A stretch of 64,000 nt of DNA from Aquanectria penicillioides (taxonomy: Eukaryota > Ascomycota > Sordariomycetes > Hypocreales > Nectriaceae). Position 1 is the stretch's first letter. Every line of letters starts with the position of its first letter. The notes under the pieces were generated by a model, which was not told the DNA's origin, did no database searches, and saw only the letters and a program-made list of their open reading frames with translations. The stretch spans positions 1,116,001 through 1,180,000 of the forward strand of contig PYIU01000004.1 in assembly GCA_003415625.1 (NCBI GenBank), given 5' to 3'. This document shows positions 1-9,812 of the stretch, piece after piece. Both the position numbers and the translations under genes were made by a program.

Positions 1-1202
1 GCCGAGAAAAGAAGAGGGAAAAAAGGCCGCGCCTCGGCCTCGACCTTGTTCTAGAAAAAGAACCAATCGGTGGAGGGATAATTGTATTGATGCTACTGCT
101 GAGTCGCTCGGGACGATGGGAACAGGCAGAAAAAATTCACTCGCACCTGTGCTACGCACATGACGGCGCAAAGCACAGTCCGTAAGAAAGACGGTGATGG
201 ATGGCTGGTTGGCTGGATGCACTCTGACAAGAAGAGCTTGGATATTGCCGTCGTCGACAAGCAGCAGCTGCCCACCGCTACTCTCTCCGTGCCGTCCATT
301 CCATCCCCCCCCCTCCCTTTCGCCGTTTCTGTAGGCCAGTACAGGAGCCGTAGCCGTGTCTCCCTTGTTTGCTGGCGGTAATGGTGTTGGCGCCCAGCCT
401 TTTCCCATGCCGCACCGACCGCAACATCTAACACTCTATCCCTCCCTTGGATACACCAGCCTTCCAGCTGCAAACCAAGCTGGGTTCGAACTTCGAGGCA
501 TTGTATTGGGCCCTCACACCCACATAGTTTGTTGGGCGTGCGAGCTCTTTGTCCGCAGTTGGGAAGCGAGTGACATGCTTCTCTTTTTTCTTCAATTTGG
601 TCCTTTTTTTTTTTCATTATGAAAAAAAATTACCCTCTGCTCTCTGGTTCGAGCCGCCGTCTGGGCTGGGCTGTTTGCGATGGCTCGGGCGGCGCTCGCT
701 GTTTTTTTTTTTTTTTTTTTCCTGCGGCTGGGTCCATTCTTTTTTTTTTTTTTTTTTACCCACCTCTGGGATCCATGGATTTTCCTAGATGCTCTGGCGC
801 GCCCCACTGACGTTTAGCGCGCCCCACTCCCGGCAGCCATGCACGCCAGTCTCAGCCAATGGGCGCTGGGGGAAACGAAAAAAAAAGTTCGAGCTCTCGT
901 GCTCCTGCCTGGGGCTGGGGCTGTCTGGTGTCTGGGTGCTTGCCTACGTTTAGTTGCCGGGGTGTAAGGGTGTGTTGTATGTGTGTGTGAGAGTGTAGAG
1001 CGAGTGTCGTAGTCGTCGTCGCTCCTTCTCCTGGTTCTTCTCCAGCCCCAGCTTGCGCGCAAAAGCATTGTTCTGTGAGGCAAAAGAGCGACACGGACAT
1101 CATCCTCCCCTCCAGCCCACCAACCAAGCCTTCTGAATTTCATCCATTGCCTCCATTGCTCTGAGCCTTCCGTCGTGCTTTCCGCCTTCCGCCTCTTCCC
1201 CA
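1..1202. other. Gene-free 5' stretch with poly-T tracts
   Basis: No supportable coding region. Two long T homopolymers (about 702-720 and 740-757) and a short GT-rich run near 970-990 are the only structure seen. The open frames here are short, low-complexity and mutually overlapping. The right part probably belongs to the upstream region of the GDS1-like gene. Confidence 0.6.
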
Positions 1203-1669
1203 GTGCCCACTTTCCCACTCTCACTCCCACTCAGACTTGCTTCTCCCCCGTCGTGGTCATCGTCCCTCCCTTCCTCTTCCCTTTCTAGGTTGCCTTGCAT
1301 TGCATTGCCTTGCTCCTGCCGTTGCCATCCTGTAGACCGCCCTCTCCTTCCCTCACCACACCCCCCGACTGCGCCCGATCAACAACAACAAGCCCCCCCT
1401 TCACCTCTTCTATTCATCTTCCAACAAACATCAACCAAAGAGACTCTACACTTGCACCGTCTCTCTCCCATACACCTTTCTACCTGTACTCGACATCCCC
1501 TCGATCTCTACATCCCTCGCCATCGACCAAGGATAGATCATTCTCCCCACGTCCTTCCGAGTACGTCCCGGCGACCGATCCATGGAAATCGACCTTGCCG
1601 CCGCCTACCGCTCTTAGATATCCCTCCCAACCTCATTCAACAAGATATTCATACTCAACCACAATCAAT
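1203..1669 (+). promoter_or_regulatory. Pyrimidine-rich leader of the GDS1-like gene
   Basis: This strongly C/T-rich stretch ends directly before the first in-frame ATG of the GDS1-like gene. Long CT-rich leaders are typical of expressed genes in filamentous ascomycetes. The frame is open upstream of 1670, but its composition (Ser/Pro/Thr/Leu from CT repeats) does not look like protein, so it is read as promoter and 5' UTR. The transcription start was not determined. Confidence 0.5.
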
Positions 1670-2913
1670 ATGCCTTACAATACGCGCCGCAAGTCTCTTT
1701 CCCTGCCCAGTCTGGGCATCCACGTCCCTATGACACAGGCTGCTCGTGCTGCCGCTGCCGCTGCCGCCGCGGCCGCGAAGGGGTCGTCACGTCCTTCCTC
1801 GTCCTCATTGTCGCCACCCACATCTGCTTCCGAGTCCACCAATTCCCACCCAAGCAAACGACAAAAGCGATCGCATCGCGACGACTCTGTTATTGAGCAG
1901 ACACCACCTCCTTCCCCTCCCTCAGACTCCATGGACATCACCGATTCCGACAAGCCCACCAAGATTGACTTGGAGGGGATCAACGACGACATTGTCGAGG
2001 CCGTCATTATTCAGCTACAATCTACCGCCAACCGCCCTCACCTCGTCAAAGAGCTGGCTACTGTGCTTGCCCAGCGCCTCACCTCCGTTCAACAGTAAGT
2101 TTGCGCTTTGGGCTCTCCCCCGCCCCAACCGTTTGTCCCGCTTGCGCTGACCCTCTCCCTAGCTCCGCAAACCCCTGTGCAATTATTTCATCCCGCCTGG
2201 CGTCATACTTGAAGCGTCCTTGCTGGAGCGCACTGGCACCCTGCCCCCTCGCCAAGGAGCTCGAGGCCATTCACCCTAGGCGAACATACTACTTCCTCAC
2301 CACCTGCCCTCGCCAGCCTTTCCCCGACTCCAACGCCATTCCCTCTGCTCGCCAGTCTATCGTCACCCCTTCAGTGTCGCTTACTGATGACTCGGGCTCT
2401 GACGATGCCGAGTCCCGTCGGCGCGAACTGAGCCCCTCGCCCGAGGTTGACTTGTCTCCTCATCAATTCGAGGACGTTGATGACGACTTCGCTATGCCCA
2501 TTACTCCTATCGGATCTTTCCCCCATCAGCGCCAAACGCTTCCTCGTCGCATTAGTCGCCATAATTCCCCTCCCCTAGAAAAGGATGAACGCGAATTCAC
2601 CCAGACAGCCGATGTGTTGCAGAAGCGCAAATTCAATGAAGAAGCGCCCGCCGCCGAGTCCGCAGACCGCAGCGCCAGCTTCGAGTATGGCTGCCGGGAT
2701 GATATTTGGTTTGGCGACCATCGCATTTTTGCCCCCACAGCATTTATCACCAGCCCCTCTATGAAACCCAGCGGCATCTCAAGCGTCATGTCCAGCGCGC
2801 GCAAAGACGACGAGGCCGAGAGCTGGCTAAAATTAAGCAAACTCCTAGAGTGGGACAGACCTGCTGAGAGCATTGAGATTGATGAGCTTGATGGCCTGCT
2901 AGATGCATGCTAA
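1670..2913 (+). CDS. GDS1: GDS1-like winged-helix domain protein
   Basis: Two exons, 1670-2094 and 2163-2913, separated by a 68-nt intron with a GTAAGT donor and a CCCTAG acceptor; the phase agrees and gives 391 residues. The protein starts MPYNTRRKSLSLPS, has an 11-residue alanine run (about residues 28-38) and a Ser-rich basic stretch that could be nuclear-targeting. A folded segment at about residues 98-188 (from IDLEGINDDIVEAV to RRTYYFLT, split by the intron) matches the winged-helix region of fungal Gds1-type proteins. The C-terminal half is acidic, Ser/Pro-rich and probably disordered. Yeast GDS1 was named from suppression of a nuclear-mitochondrial growth defect; its molecular function is poorly defined, so a nuclear regulatory role is inferred. 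The poly-Ala run and the disordered tail vary widely in this family. The family call is fairly secure, the function is not. Confidence 0.8.
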
Positions 2914-3352
2914 ACGACTTCTTTGGGCAGGCGCAAGGGAGTTACGACAAAGGGGGATGACCGAGACGACGATTTCGCCCTGTCTGAGACGGCGACCACA
3001 TGAATACGTATTTAATATGCCTCATTTGCATGGCGTGGTTTTGTAGAAGTATCTGTACATATAGACGTTTCCTGGTTTCGGGTTCGGTTTTGGGTTGGTT
3101 AATGCGGTCAGGGCTAGGATGGGGGGATACCGGTGTTACGTGGGTTCACTGATTTACTTGGCGCAAAAAAAGACACGCATTTGAGATTTTGAAAAAAAAG
3201 GACATGCCACTCAGATTGAGCCTCCATCATGCTTTCTAATACTGTACATAGCTCTTTTATACACCACCCTTCTCCCGATTTGAATCTGTTCGCTCGTTGT
3301 ATCGTACATACTGTGATGGTCTTACACGCACGGTTCTCTGACCCTATGCCAT
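2914..3352. other. 3' flanks of two convergent genes
   Basis: AT-richer spacer between the stop codons of the GDS1-like gene (+) and the OMS1-like gene (-), which converge here. It should hold both 3' UTRs and polyadenylation signals. No open frame with protein character was seen. Confidence 0.6.
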
Positions 3353-4571
3353 CTATGCCTTGTTCGTGACTCGGAGTTCAACCCAGACTAGCGTTCCCAT
3401 CTGGAGCATGTTGGGCCGCTCGATTTTAACAATTTCCAGTCCTGGTGTTTTGCGCGCCGCTTCTTCAACCAGGGCTTGGATATCTCGGTTCCACCAGCAA
3501 CCATATTTCTCGAAATGCTGGTTGGCATTTTTATCTAACAGACCGTTGACAACGCCGTACCAACCTTTGCCGTGTTCAAGGAGGATGATTCGGCCGGTGT
3601 CAGGCGTCACAGCGGTGGCGAGGTTGGATAGAACAGCAACAGGATCGGAGACGGAGCAGAGGCCAAATGTCTGAATGATGGTGTCATACTTGGTCGGCGA
3701 AACATGACCCGAGGCGAGAGAAGGGAGAGGCAGAGGGTGATGGGCGTCGGAGTGAATGAGCCGGAGCTGGTCGTCGAGGAAAGATAGTTGACCACCGGTG
3801 TGATCGGCCATGGTGGATGCACGGACAATGGGGGCTGAGGAGGCCATCGGGGGCACCGTCTTGACCAGGCGCTTTCGCGCGACGTCGAGCATATCGACTG
3901 AGATATCCAATCCTGTGAATGAAGTGATGCCCCTCTTCCCTCTCGCTCCAGTAGTCACCTTTTCTTCTCCCATGAGCTCATTCAAGGGCTCCCAGTTGTA
4001 GTACTCGAGGTTTCGACCTGTTCCCATGGCCAGCTCCAAGACATGGCCAGTAGCTTGCTCAGCCAGTCGCTTTCGCAACTTTGTGATCCCCATCCACCAC
4101 TCAGGCAGGACCAGCTCCTTATCGAACTGCTCGGCATTTTCGCCTGTCAGGGCGGGGGGTCTACCAGTCGGGGTTGTATGTTCGCAGGGCCCGCTGCAGG
4201 GGCAGGCTTTGAAGGATGCAGCTACGGTTCCGAAGATGTAGAAGCCCAGGGCTCCGGCAACAAGGGCCGCACCGGAGAGCGGGAGCCACGTCGCGCGCCA
4301 AAGGTCGAGGAGGGTTTCGGCCTGGGGAGGTGGGGGAGGAGGAGCGGTAGAAGCGGGCGGCGGCTTTCTGTGATGGAATGTGTGAGAAGAGGCATCCAAT
4401 TGCGTTGGGGGACGATATATAAACCTACGGCTTGTATTGCCTAGTAATCTTGGGGATTGCCTTGGTTGGAGGGGTCTTGATAGCTGCACGAGGAGCCCGC
4501 GAAATGGTGCTCGCGGAACGCCATTGGGAGCGGGCGGCGCTTGCACTGAGGCCTCGAGACGTTGCGATCAT
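3353..4571 (-). CDS. OMS1: OMS1-like mitochondrial membrane SAM methyltransferase
   Basis: Two exons on the minus strand: 4571-4429 and 4367-3353. The intron of 61 nt has a GTAGGT donor and an ATCACAG acceptor, and splicing gives 385 residues. The long uninterrupted frame alone has no ATG before the membrane segment: at 4546 it begins with GTG. The spliced exon supplies an ATG and an Arg/Ser/Ala-rich, acid-free leader (MIATSRGLSASAARS...) typical of a mitochondrial targeting signal. A Pro-rich linker follows, then one membrane segment (about 76-97), a Cys-rich CPCSGPC motif (about 103-109), and a class I methyltransferase fold with the SAM-binding ELAMGTGRN motif (159-167). Yeast Oms1 is a mitochondrial inner-membrane protein with a methyltransferase-like domain, linked genetically to respiratory assembly (suppression of oxa1 defects) and mitochondrial RNA stability. 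The substrate is unknown. The gene is divergent from the IMPACT gene. Confidence 0.83.
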
Positions 4572-4996
4572 CGGAGCTCCTGATACATAGGGCGTTGGGA
4601 CGTCGATGGGGAGGGGATTGGCGGAACACACCTGCACGGCAGTCGGTCAACGTGGTGCTGTGACGGTCGGCTCTCGAATTTTGCGGAGCGGTTTTGCATG
4701 TGCGGCTTCTTTGGCAGCGGCATTGCAAAATGGCGATTAAGTTCCGATAGCGGGTCGGCTCCATCCGAGTCCGACTCGCCGGTGCGGAAAAGTGGGGGGC
4801 CCAAGCTGGGGGAGCTCAACTGCAGCCTTGGGGGGGCATCTCCAACCGTGAACGCGAGCCGCCAAACTTGTGACTTACAACATCAGAACTCGCGTGACGA
4901 TTGGCGCATTGTGGTCGCAACAACTCAAAGAATATCCCCCATCGGAATGAAACGTCGCGATTGACGCGTTATCCCATTCCCAATAATATTGCACCC
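4572..4996. promoter_or_regulatory. Divergent promoter of OMS1-like and IMPACT genes
   Basis: About 425 bp separate the two start codons, which point away from each other, so both promoters must lie here. No clear TATA element or named operator was recognised. Shared regulation of the two genes is only an inference from the arrangement. Confidence 0.5.
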
Positions 4997-6558
4997 ATGG
5001 GTTCCCAGGAGGATCTCCAGGAGCTTTTGCGCCTGCTCAAGGCCCGTAGTAAGTCCATGATGGACGCTCTACGGCATGCAAAAGCTTTGCAAACCAAGGG
5101 CCTTACGAGGTATATTTCCCCTGCTTCCGTGATTTCCTCCCGCATTGTTTCTGACAACTCCGGGTTCTTTTCAGTATATCGCAGATAGCCGAAGCCCCTC
5201 TGTCGCTGGTCGAGCAGGCTATCGAGAAACCCCAGGCGCAGAAACTACACTCGGCTTGCAAGGATTATTGCAAGAAACCTGCCAAGCGGGCTGCTGACGA
5301 AGCTGGAGGTCCTTCTGGAGAAGGCGCCAAAAAGCCGAAACTAGAAGCTCATCGTCGCGACCTTGATTATAGTTCCATGTCTGGACAGGACCTCGAGGCG
5401 TCGCTTGCGCTGCCGCTATCGGAGGACGAAGAGTTGATTCGTGGGACTGTTGTCGAAACCAATCGGGCACCGCTGGTGCTGGCATTTGCGGTCGAGCTAT
5501 TACGCTTTACAATGCCAGAGCAGCCGCCAAGTAGTCGGCTGAGTCTTGCACAGGCCATTGTAAGCGCCAACTCACGTTCGAAGGCCGTAAGTCTCGGTAT
5601 TGAAAAGGCTGGGAAGGAAGAGCCTCTGTCTGAGGGTCAGCCCAAGGTTACCGTCTTAGGTCGCCAATTGCCGGTGCTGAAACGAAGCGGTTACACCTGG
5701 ACTGATTCATCGCAACCCAATTCTTCAACTTCAACGTCATCCTCAGCCACCATCACCAATAGTCAACCATCCCCCCATAAATGGAAGGCAAGTGGAAGAC
5801 TGTCCTCGAAGGGCTCAACTTTCATCGCCCATGCAATACAAGTATCATCTCCATCTGCTCGTGCAGGTCTCTTGAAGTCTTTGATGGAAGATAAACCAGA
5901 GCTTGAGACCGCCTCTCACAATGCTTGGGCGATCCGAACGAGCTATGGCAACTCGCCTCTAAAACAAGAAGCATCATTCGATGATGGAGAGTCTGAGTGC
6001 GGGAAGTTCATGCTTCAGATACTGCGCGAGCTCGATATTAGCAACACCTTTGTTGTCCTCACGCGATGGTATGGCGGTGTTATGCTGGGGCCAGATCGAT
6101 GGCGACTGATGCGCGAGTGCATCAACGACGCGCTCTCTTTTCAACGACGAATGTCCACTCTCTCGGGAGAGCCTGTCTGGGCTCTCGACACACAAGACAC
6201 GCGGCCATCGGCTTCAACTGTTGGGATGCCGATCCACAAACCAGAGGCTGCTCGGAATTACCTCCTGAGATCATTTGGACCAGCTCCAGGAACGGCCCAC
6301 GGGGCGAAGAAAACGCTGACAGCAGCAAATGAAGAACGGCAAGAGAATCTCGGAAGGCTTCTAGGGGCTTTGAGGCTTCTTTTCTCGAGCTGGGTAGACG
6401 TTCTTGGGCGCCATGAACTGGACCGCCGGGCGTGGAGTTGGTACGTTGCTGTGCGGCCGGACGTCGAGTCCGGGCCGGCGGGGTGGGGCGCCAAAGGGAC
6501 GCTCCGGTTGGAAAAGATTCTGGACTTGAGGCGCAAAGACACGTCGAAGAAGGCGTGA
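4997..6558 (+). CDS. IMPACT/YIH1-family (UPF0029) protein
   Basis: Two exons, 4997-5109 and 5175-6558, with a 65-nt intron (GTATAT donor, TTTTCAG acceptor), give 498 residues. Residues about 245-365 form the IMPACT (UPF0029) domain: GSTFIAHA at its start and the diagnostic segment LTRWYGGVMLGPDR near residue 334. In YIH1 and mammalian IMPACT this domain binds the Gcn1 side and restrains the Gcn2 kinase, dampening the amino-acid starvation response. This protein lacks the N-terminal RWD domain of YIH1. Instead it has a helical N-terminus (QEDLQELLRLLKAR), a basic KKPAKR patch, a Ser/Thr-rich linker, and about 130 extra C-terminal residues. It is therefore about twice YIH1 length, and a role in Gcn2 control should not be assumed. 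The family call is strong, the function is tentative. Confidence 0.85.
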
Positions 6559-7302
6559 GAAATTGCGTCTTCAATGGCACAGTTGTAACTTGGGTAGTGT
6601 TTGAATGCTTTTCGCCGTGTGTACTACAATTGCCGGTCGTATGATATCGGGCTGTGCCGCGAAGTGGCACAGGGGAGGGGGTTGTGAGATACAGGGATAC
6701 ATGCGGCCGGGAGGTGGTGGTGTTACAATGAGAAATGATCACCCAGGCATTATTAATTGCGTGTCGCTGCTGCGGGTGTTAGGGTCGGGTTTGAGGGATA
6801 CGGCATTGGATGGTTGAATGAGCCTGGGATTAGCAATTGAGTTATGGTTTCTACTTGTTGGTTTAGGGTAAATAAGTTTGCGACCAACCCGACTCAGGCC
6901 AAAGACGTTGGCGGTTTGTATTATAGCAACGGTCAAAGGGACTTTGACGGCTCAAATATCGATTATTATTGTGTTTTATGGGTATGATTGACGGTCGTCT
7001 AGGGGATTCTTCCCCCAATTATATCTATCCATGACCAAAACCCGGCAATATTCCACGAAAGAGTAATAGATCATAAGAACATTACCCCGACCCGATTCAA
7101 CATGATTGTAGATTTATTATCCAGACTTGATAGAGCAATAAACATGTGTTCGGCAATACATAATGTGTTAATTTAGGATAATGAATTAATTACACAATCT
7201 TGATGCCTTTGGGTATGAATATTTGTCCGATCGGGTCGAAAATAAATTCAAAGGAGGTTAGTCTGTAATTTGAATGTCGGATCTCAACAAGCCATCCAAT
7301 AA
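6559..7302. other. AT-rich spacer before the tRNA gene
   Basis: The first part is 3' flank of the IMPACT gene. From about 6820 to 7290 the sequence becomes clearly AT-rich compared with its surroundings and has no protein-like frame. AT-rich blocks upstream of tRNA genes are often old retroelement insertions, but no paired long terminal repeats or target-site duplication were seen. Confidence 0.45.
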
Positions 7303-7384
7303 GGCGCGGTGGCAGAGTGGTCTAATGCGTGTGACTAGAAATCACATCTCCTCGGAGGCGTCTGTTCGAATCAGGCCCGCGTCG
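7303..7384 (+). tRNA. tRNA-Ser (anticodon AGA), intronless
   Basis: An 82-nt cloverleaf can be folded by eye. The acceptor stem GGCGCGG pairs with CCGCGTC with one G-U, and the discriminator is G. The anticodon stem TGTGA/TCACA closes the loop CTAGAAA, giving anticodon AGA for Ser (UCU, and UCC through inosine). A long variable arm, diagnostic of a class II tRNA such as serine, follows. The T arm is GTCTG/CAGGC around TTCGAAT. Internal A-box (TGGCAGAGTGG) and B-box (GTTCGAATC) promoter elements are present. CCA is not encoded, as expected in eukaryotes. Confidence 0.95.
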
Positions 7385-7412
7385 CACGATGTCTCTCAAT
7401 GAGCTTTCATTA

Positions 7413-7417
7413 TTTTT
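7413..7417 (+). terminator. Probable Pol III terminator of tRNA-Ser
   Basis: The first run of five T residues after the tRNA lies 28 nt downstream of its 3' end, on the coding strand. Runs of four or more T stop RNA polymerase III. The distance is somewhat long but acceptable. Confidence 0.55.
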
Positions 7418-8641
7418 GCTCCTCCATTATGAAGGAGCGTACCCATCGCAGTGACGGAATGTATCCCGTCCATCCCGTCTTATTTTTTGGTCAATTGACC
7501 CGGAAGGCGCGTGATGAGATTTGGGTTGCGTCACGCAGAAGGCAGGGCTGCACAATGCCGTTGCCGTGAGGAAAATGAGGGGAAGCTGGAATGTTTACAT
7601 TGAGTTTTGTGCATGGCAACGAGGGGACATGGTTCGAAGCTGTAGTTGCTTCACCTTGTACCCAAGACTTTCACGATGTGCGTGCATGTGCATCCTAGCG
7701 GGCGGGAGAAACATGTAAGTTTGAGTTTTGGAATATCTTTCTCTTGGGGTTTCCCTCCCGACTAGAGAGTAGAAACGACGGCAAACCTAACGTGTGCAAG
7801 GCCGTATTGACTTATCGATAATAAGTTTTGTTTCTTTCAGCGGGCGCGTCTTTGGCCCAAAACGCGTGTCCAGCATCAGCTCCCCAAGCTAGACTGCCTA
7901 AATTAGGCGTCCTAGGGGAAAACTGCGTGTTCGCCAGGGGATTCGCCAGCTACCTCAGCATAGGGCGGCGCTTAGGGAGCTTGCAGGTACCTGGCGGTGG
8001 CAATTCAGCTGCTGTACTACCTGTAGCTGCTTCTAGGCGGAGCGAGGTACAGCAGCTAGCCAGCTCCTTTCACCGATAGGTACCACCCACCAAACGCCCA
8101 AACGCCCAAACTCCGCCTAAAAAAGCACCAAGTATCCATAAAGTAAACACAAACAACATAATTTGCACAAGTCACCATCATCGCAACCACCACTCCCACT
8201 TTCAAACCTTCCGACAACACACAACCCTCATTCTCTCTCTCTCTCTCTATTTGTCGCATTCCCGCCATCTCATGGCCAGCTTCTTGTGAACTGTCTCATT
8301 CCCTCTTGGCCGACCCCGTCTTTCACGTCCCCGCCCCGTCTCTCCCTTGGCTCTTTTTTGCCTTGCCCGCCGCGTCTCGAACCTCGAATTTCTAACAAAC
8401 AACCCCGCCCTCGTGTCGAGGTCCCCTTGCTGACCGATACTACCTCACACCCCACCTTCGATTTGGACCTCAACCACGACGACGAGCTTTCCCCGATAAC
8501 GACGATCGGATCCTAGACGATCTCGACTTCTCCACGAATACGGTCTCGTGATACGACGGCCCGTTGAACCTCTCTCACGTATCATTGAATCGTACCCGTC
8601 CCAGACGCCTCAGCCCTACGTCCCCAACCACAACTCCAACC
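7418..8641 (+). promoter_or_regulatory. Promoter and leader region of cdc2
   Basis: No gene is supported between the tRNA and the cdc2 start codon. From about 8160 the sequence is CT/CA-rich with a CT microsatellite near 8232-8248, as in fungal leaders. An imperfect palindrome with arms GCCTAA and TTAGGC lies at 7896-7908, and related CTAGG/GGTAC words cluster between 7840 and 8090. Their role is unknown. Confidence 0.5.
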
Positions 8642-9812
8642 ATGGATAATTATCAGAAGCTGGAAAAGATTGGTGAAGGTGCGTTGCATCTCATTTGGCG
8701 TCTCAACTGTCTTGCATTTCCTCCATGCGTTAGCCGCCGCGCGATGCTACCGTCCCTTTGTTGAGACTATCTTCACCGCCGAGTCCTCAATGCTAACCTT
8801 TGCCCCCGAACTGTAGGCACCTACGGTGTCGTCTACAAGGCTCGAGATCTTGCCAATGGCGGCCGCATCGTCGCTTTGAAGAAGATTCGACTCGAGGCCG
8901 AAGATGAGGGCGTTCCCAGTACCGCTATTCGCGAAATCTCTCTTCTGAAGGAGATGCGAGATCCCAATATTGTCCGCCTTTTCAACATTGTGCACGCCGA
9001 TGGTCACAAGCTCTACCTCGTCTTCGAGTTCCTCGATCTCGATCTCAAGAAGTACATGGAGTCGCTGCCTGTCAGCGACGGTGGTCGTGGCAAGGCCCTT
9101 CCCGAAGGCTCGTCCGTGCACCTCATGCATCTTGGACTGGGTGATATGGTCGTCCGCCGATTCATGATGCAGCTCTGCGATGGCGTCAAGTACTGTCACT
9201 CTCACCGTATCCTTCATCGCGATCTCAAGCCTCAGAACTTGCTGATCGACAAGGATGGTAATCTCAAGCTGGCCGATTTCGGTCTTGCCCGCGCCTTTGG
9301 CGTCCCGCTTCGCACATACACTCACGAGGTTGTCACACTATGGTATCGAGCTCCCGAGATCCTGCTCGGTGGAAGGCAGTACTCGACCGGCGTAGATATG
9401 TGGTCAGTGGGATGCATTTTTGCGGAAATGTGCACTCGCAAACCTCTCTTCCCTGGTGACTCGGAGATTGACGAGATCTTCAAGATTTTCCGGTGAGTTT
9501 GATGCCCTTCTGACACCCTTTGAAAAGTACCTAACAACATATAGAACTCTCGGAACCCCCTCCGAAGACGTATGGCCTGGTGTCACATCGTATCCCGACT
9601 TCAAATCGTCCTTCCCCAAGTGGCAACGCGACATGAATGCTGCACTCTGCCATAACCTCGACGACCAAGGTCTAGAGCTCTTGGAGATGATGCTCGTCTA
9701 CGACCCGGCTGGGCGTATCTCAGCAAAGCAGGCATGTAATCATCCGTACTTTGAGGACTATCTAGCAGAGCAACAGGCCGAGGTTGGCCGTGCAAATGGA
9801 TACTATCACTAG
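8642..9812 (+). CDS. cdc2: Cyclin-dependent kinase 1 (Cdc2/Cdc28/NimX)
   Basis: Three exons (8642-8678, 8817-9492, 9545-9812) give 326 residues; donors are GTGCGT and GTGAGT, acceptors CTGTAG and CATATAG. The phases agree. All marks of CDK1 are visible: Gly-rich loop [10 protein letters not shown] with the inhibitory Thr14-Tyr15 pair, the cyclin-binding PSTAIRE helix at 46-52, HRDLKPQN with the catalytic Asp near 148, DFG near 166, and an activation segment [15 protein letters not shown] with the CAK target Thr near 180. [13 protein letters not shown] is the usual CDK1 signature. Relative to yeast Cdc28 there is an insert of about 25 residues ([15 protein letters not shown], about 91-115), characteristic of filamentous ascomycetes. 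The enzyme drives G1/S and G2/M with its cyclins in the nucleus and cytoplasm. The very short first exon (12 codons plus one base) is typical of fungal cdc2 genes. It is followed by a large gene-free region. Confidence 0.97.

Noticed and set aside
4368..4546. N-terminal extension of the OMS1-like frame beginning at 4546
   Set aside because: The first codon is GTG, there is no ATG in this frame, and splicing from the exon starting at 4571 gives a better leader.
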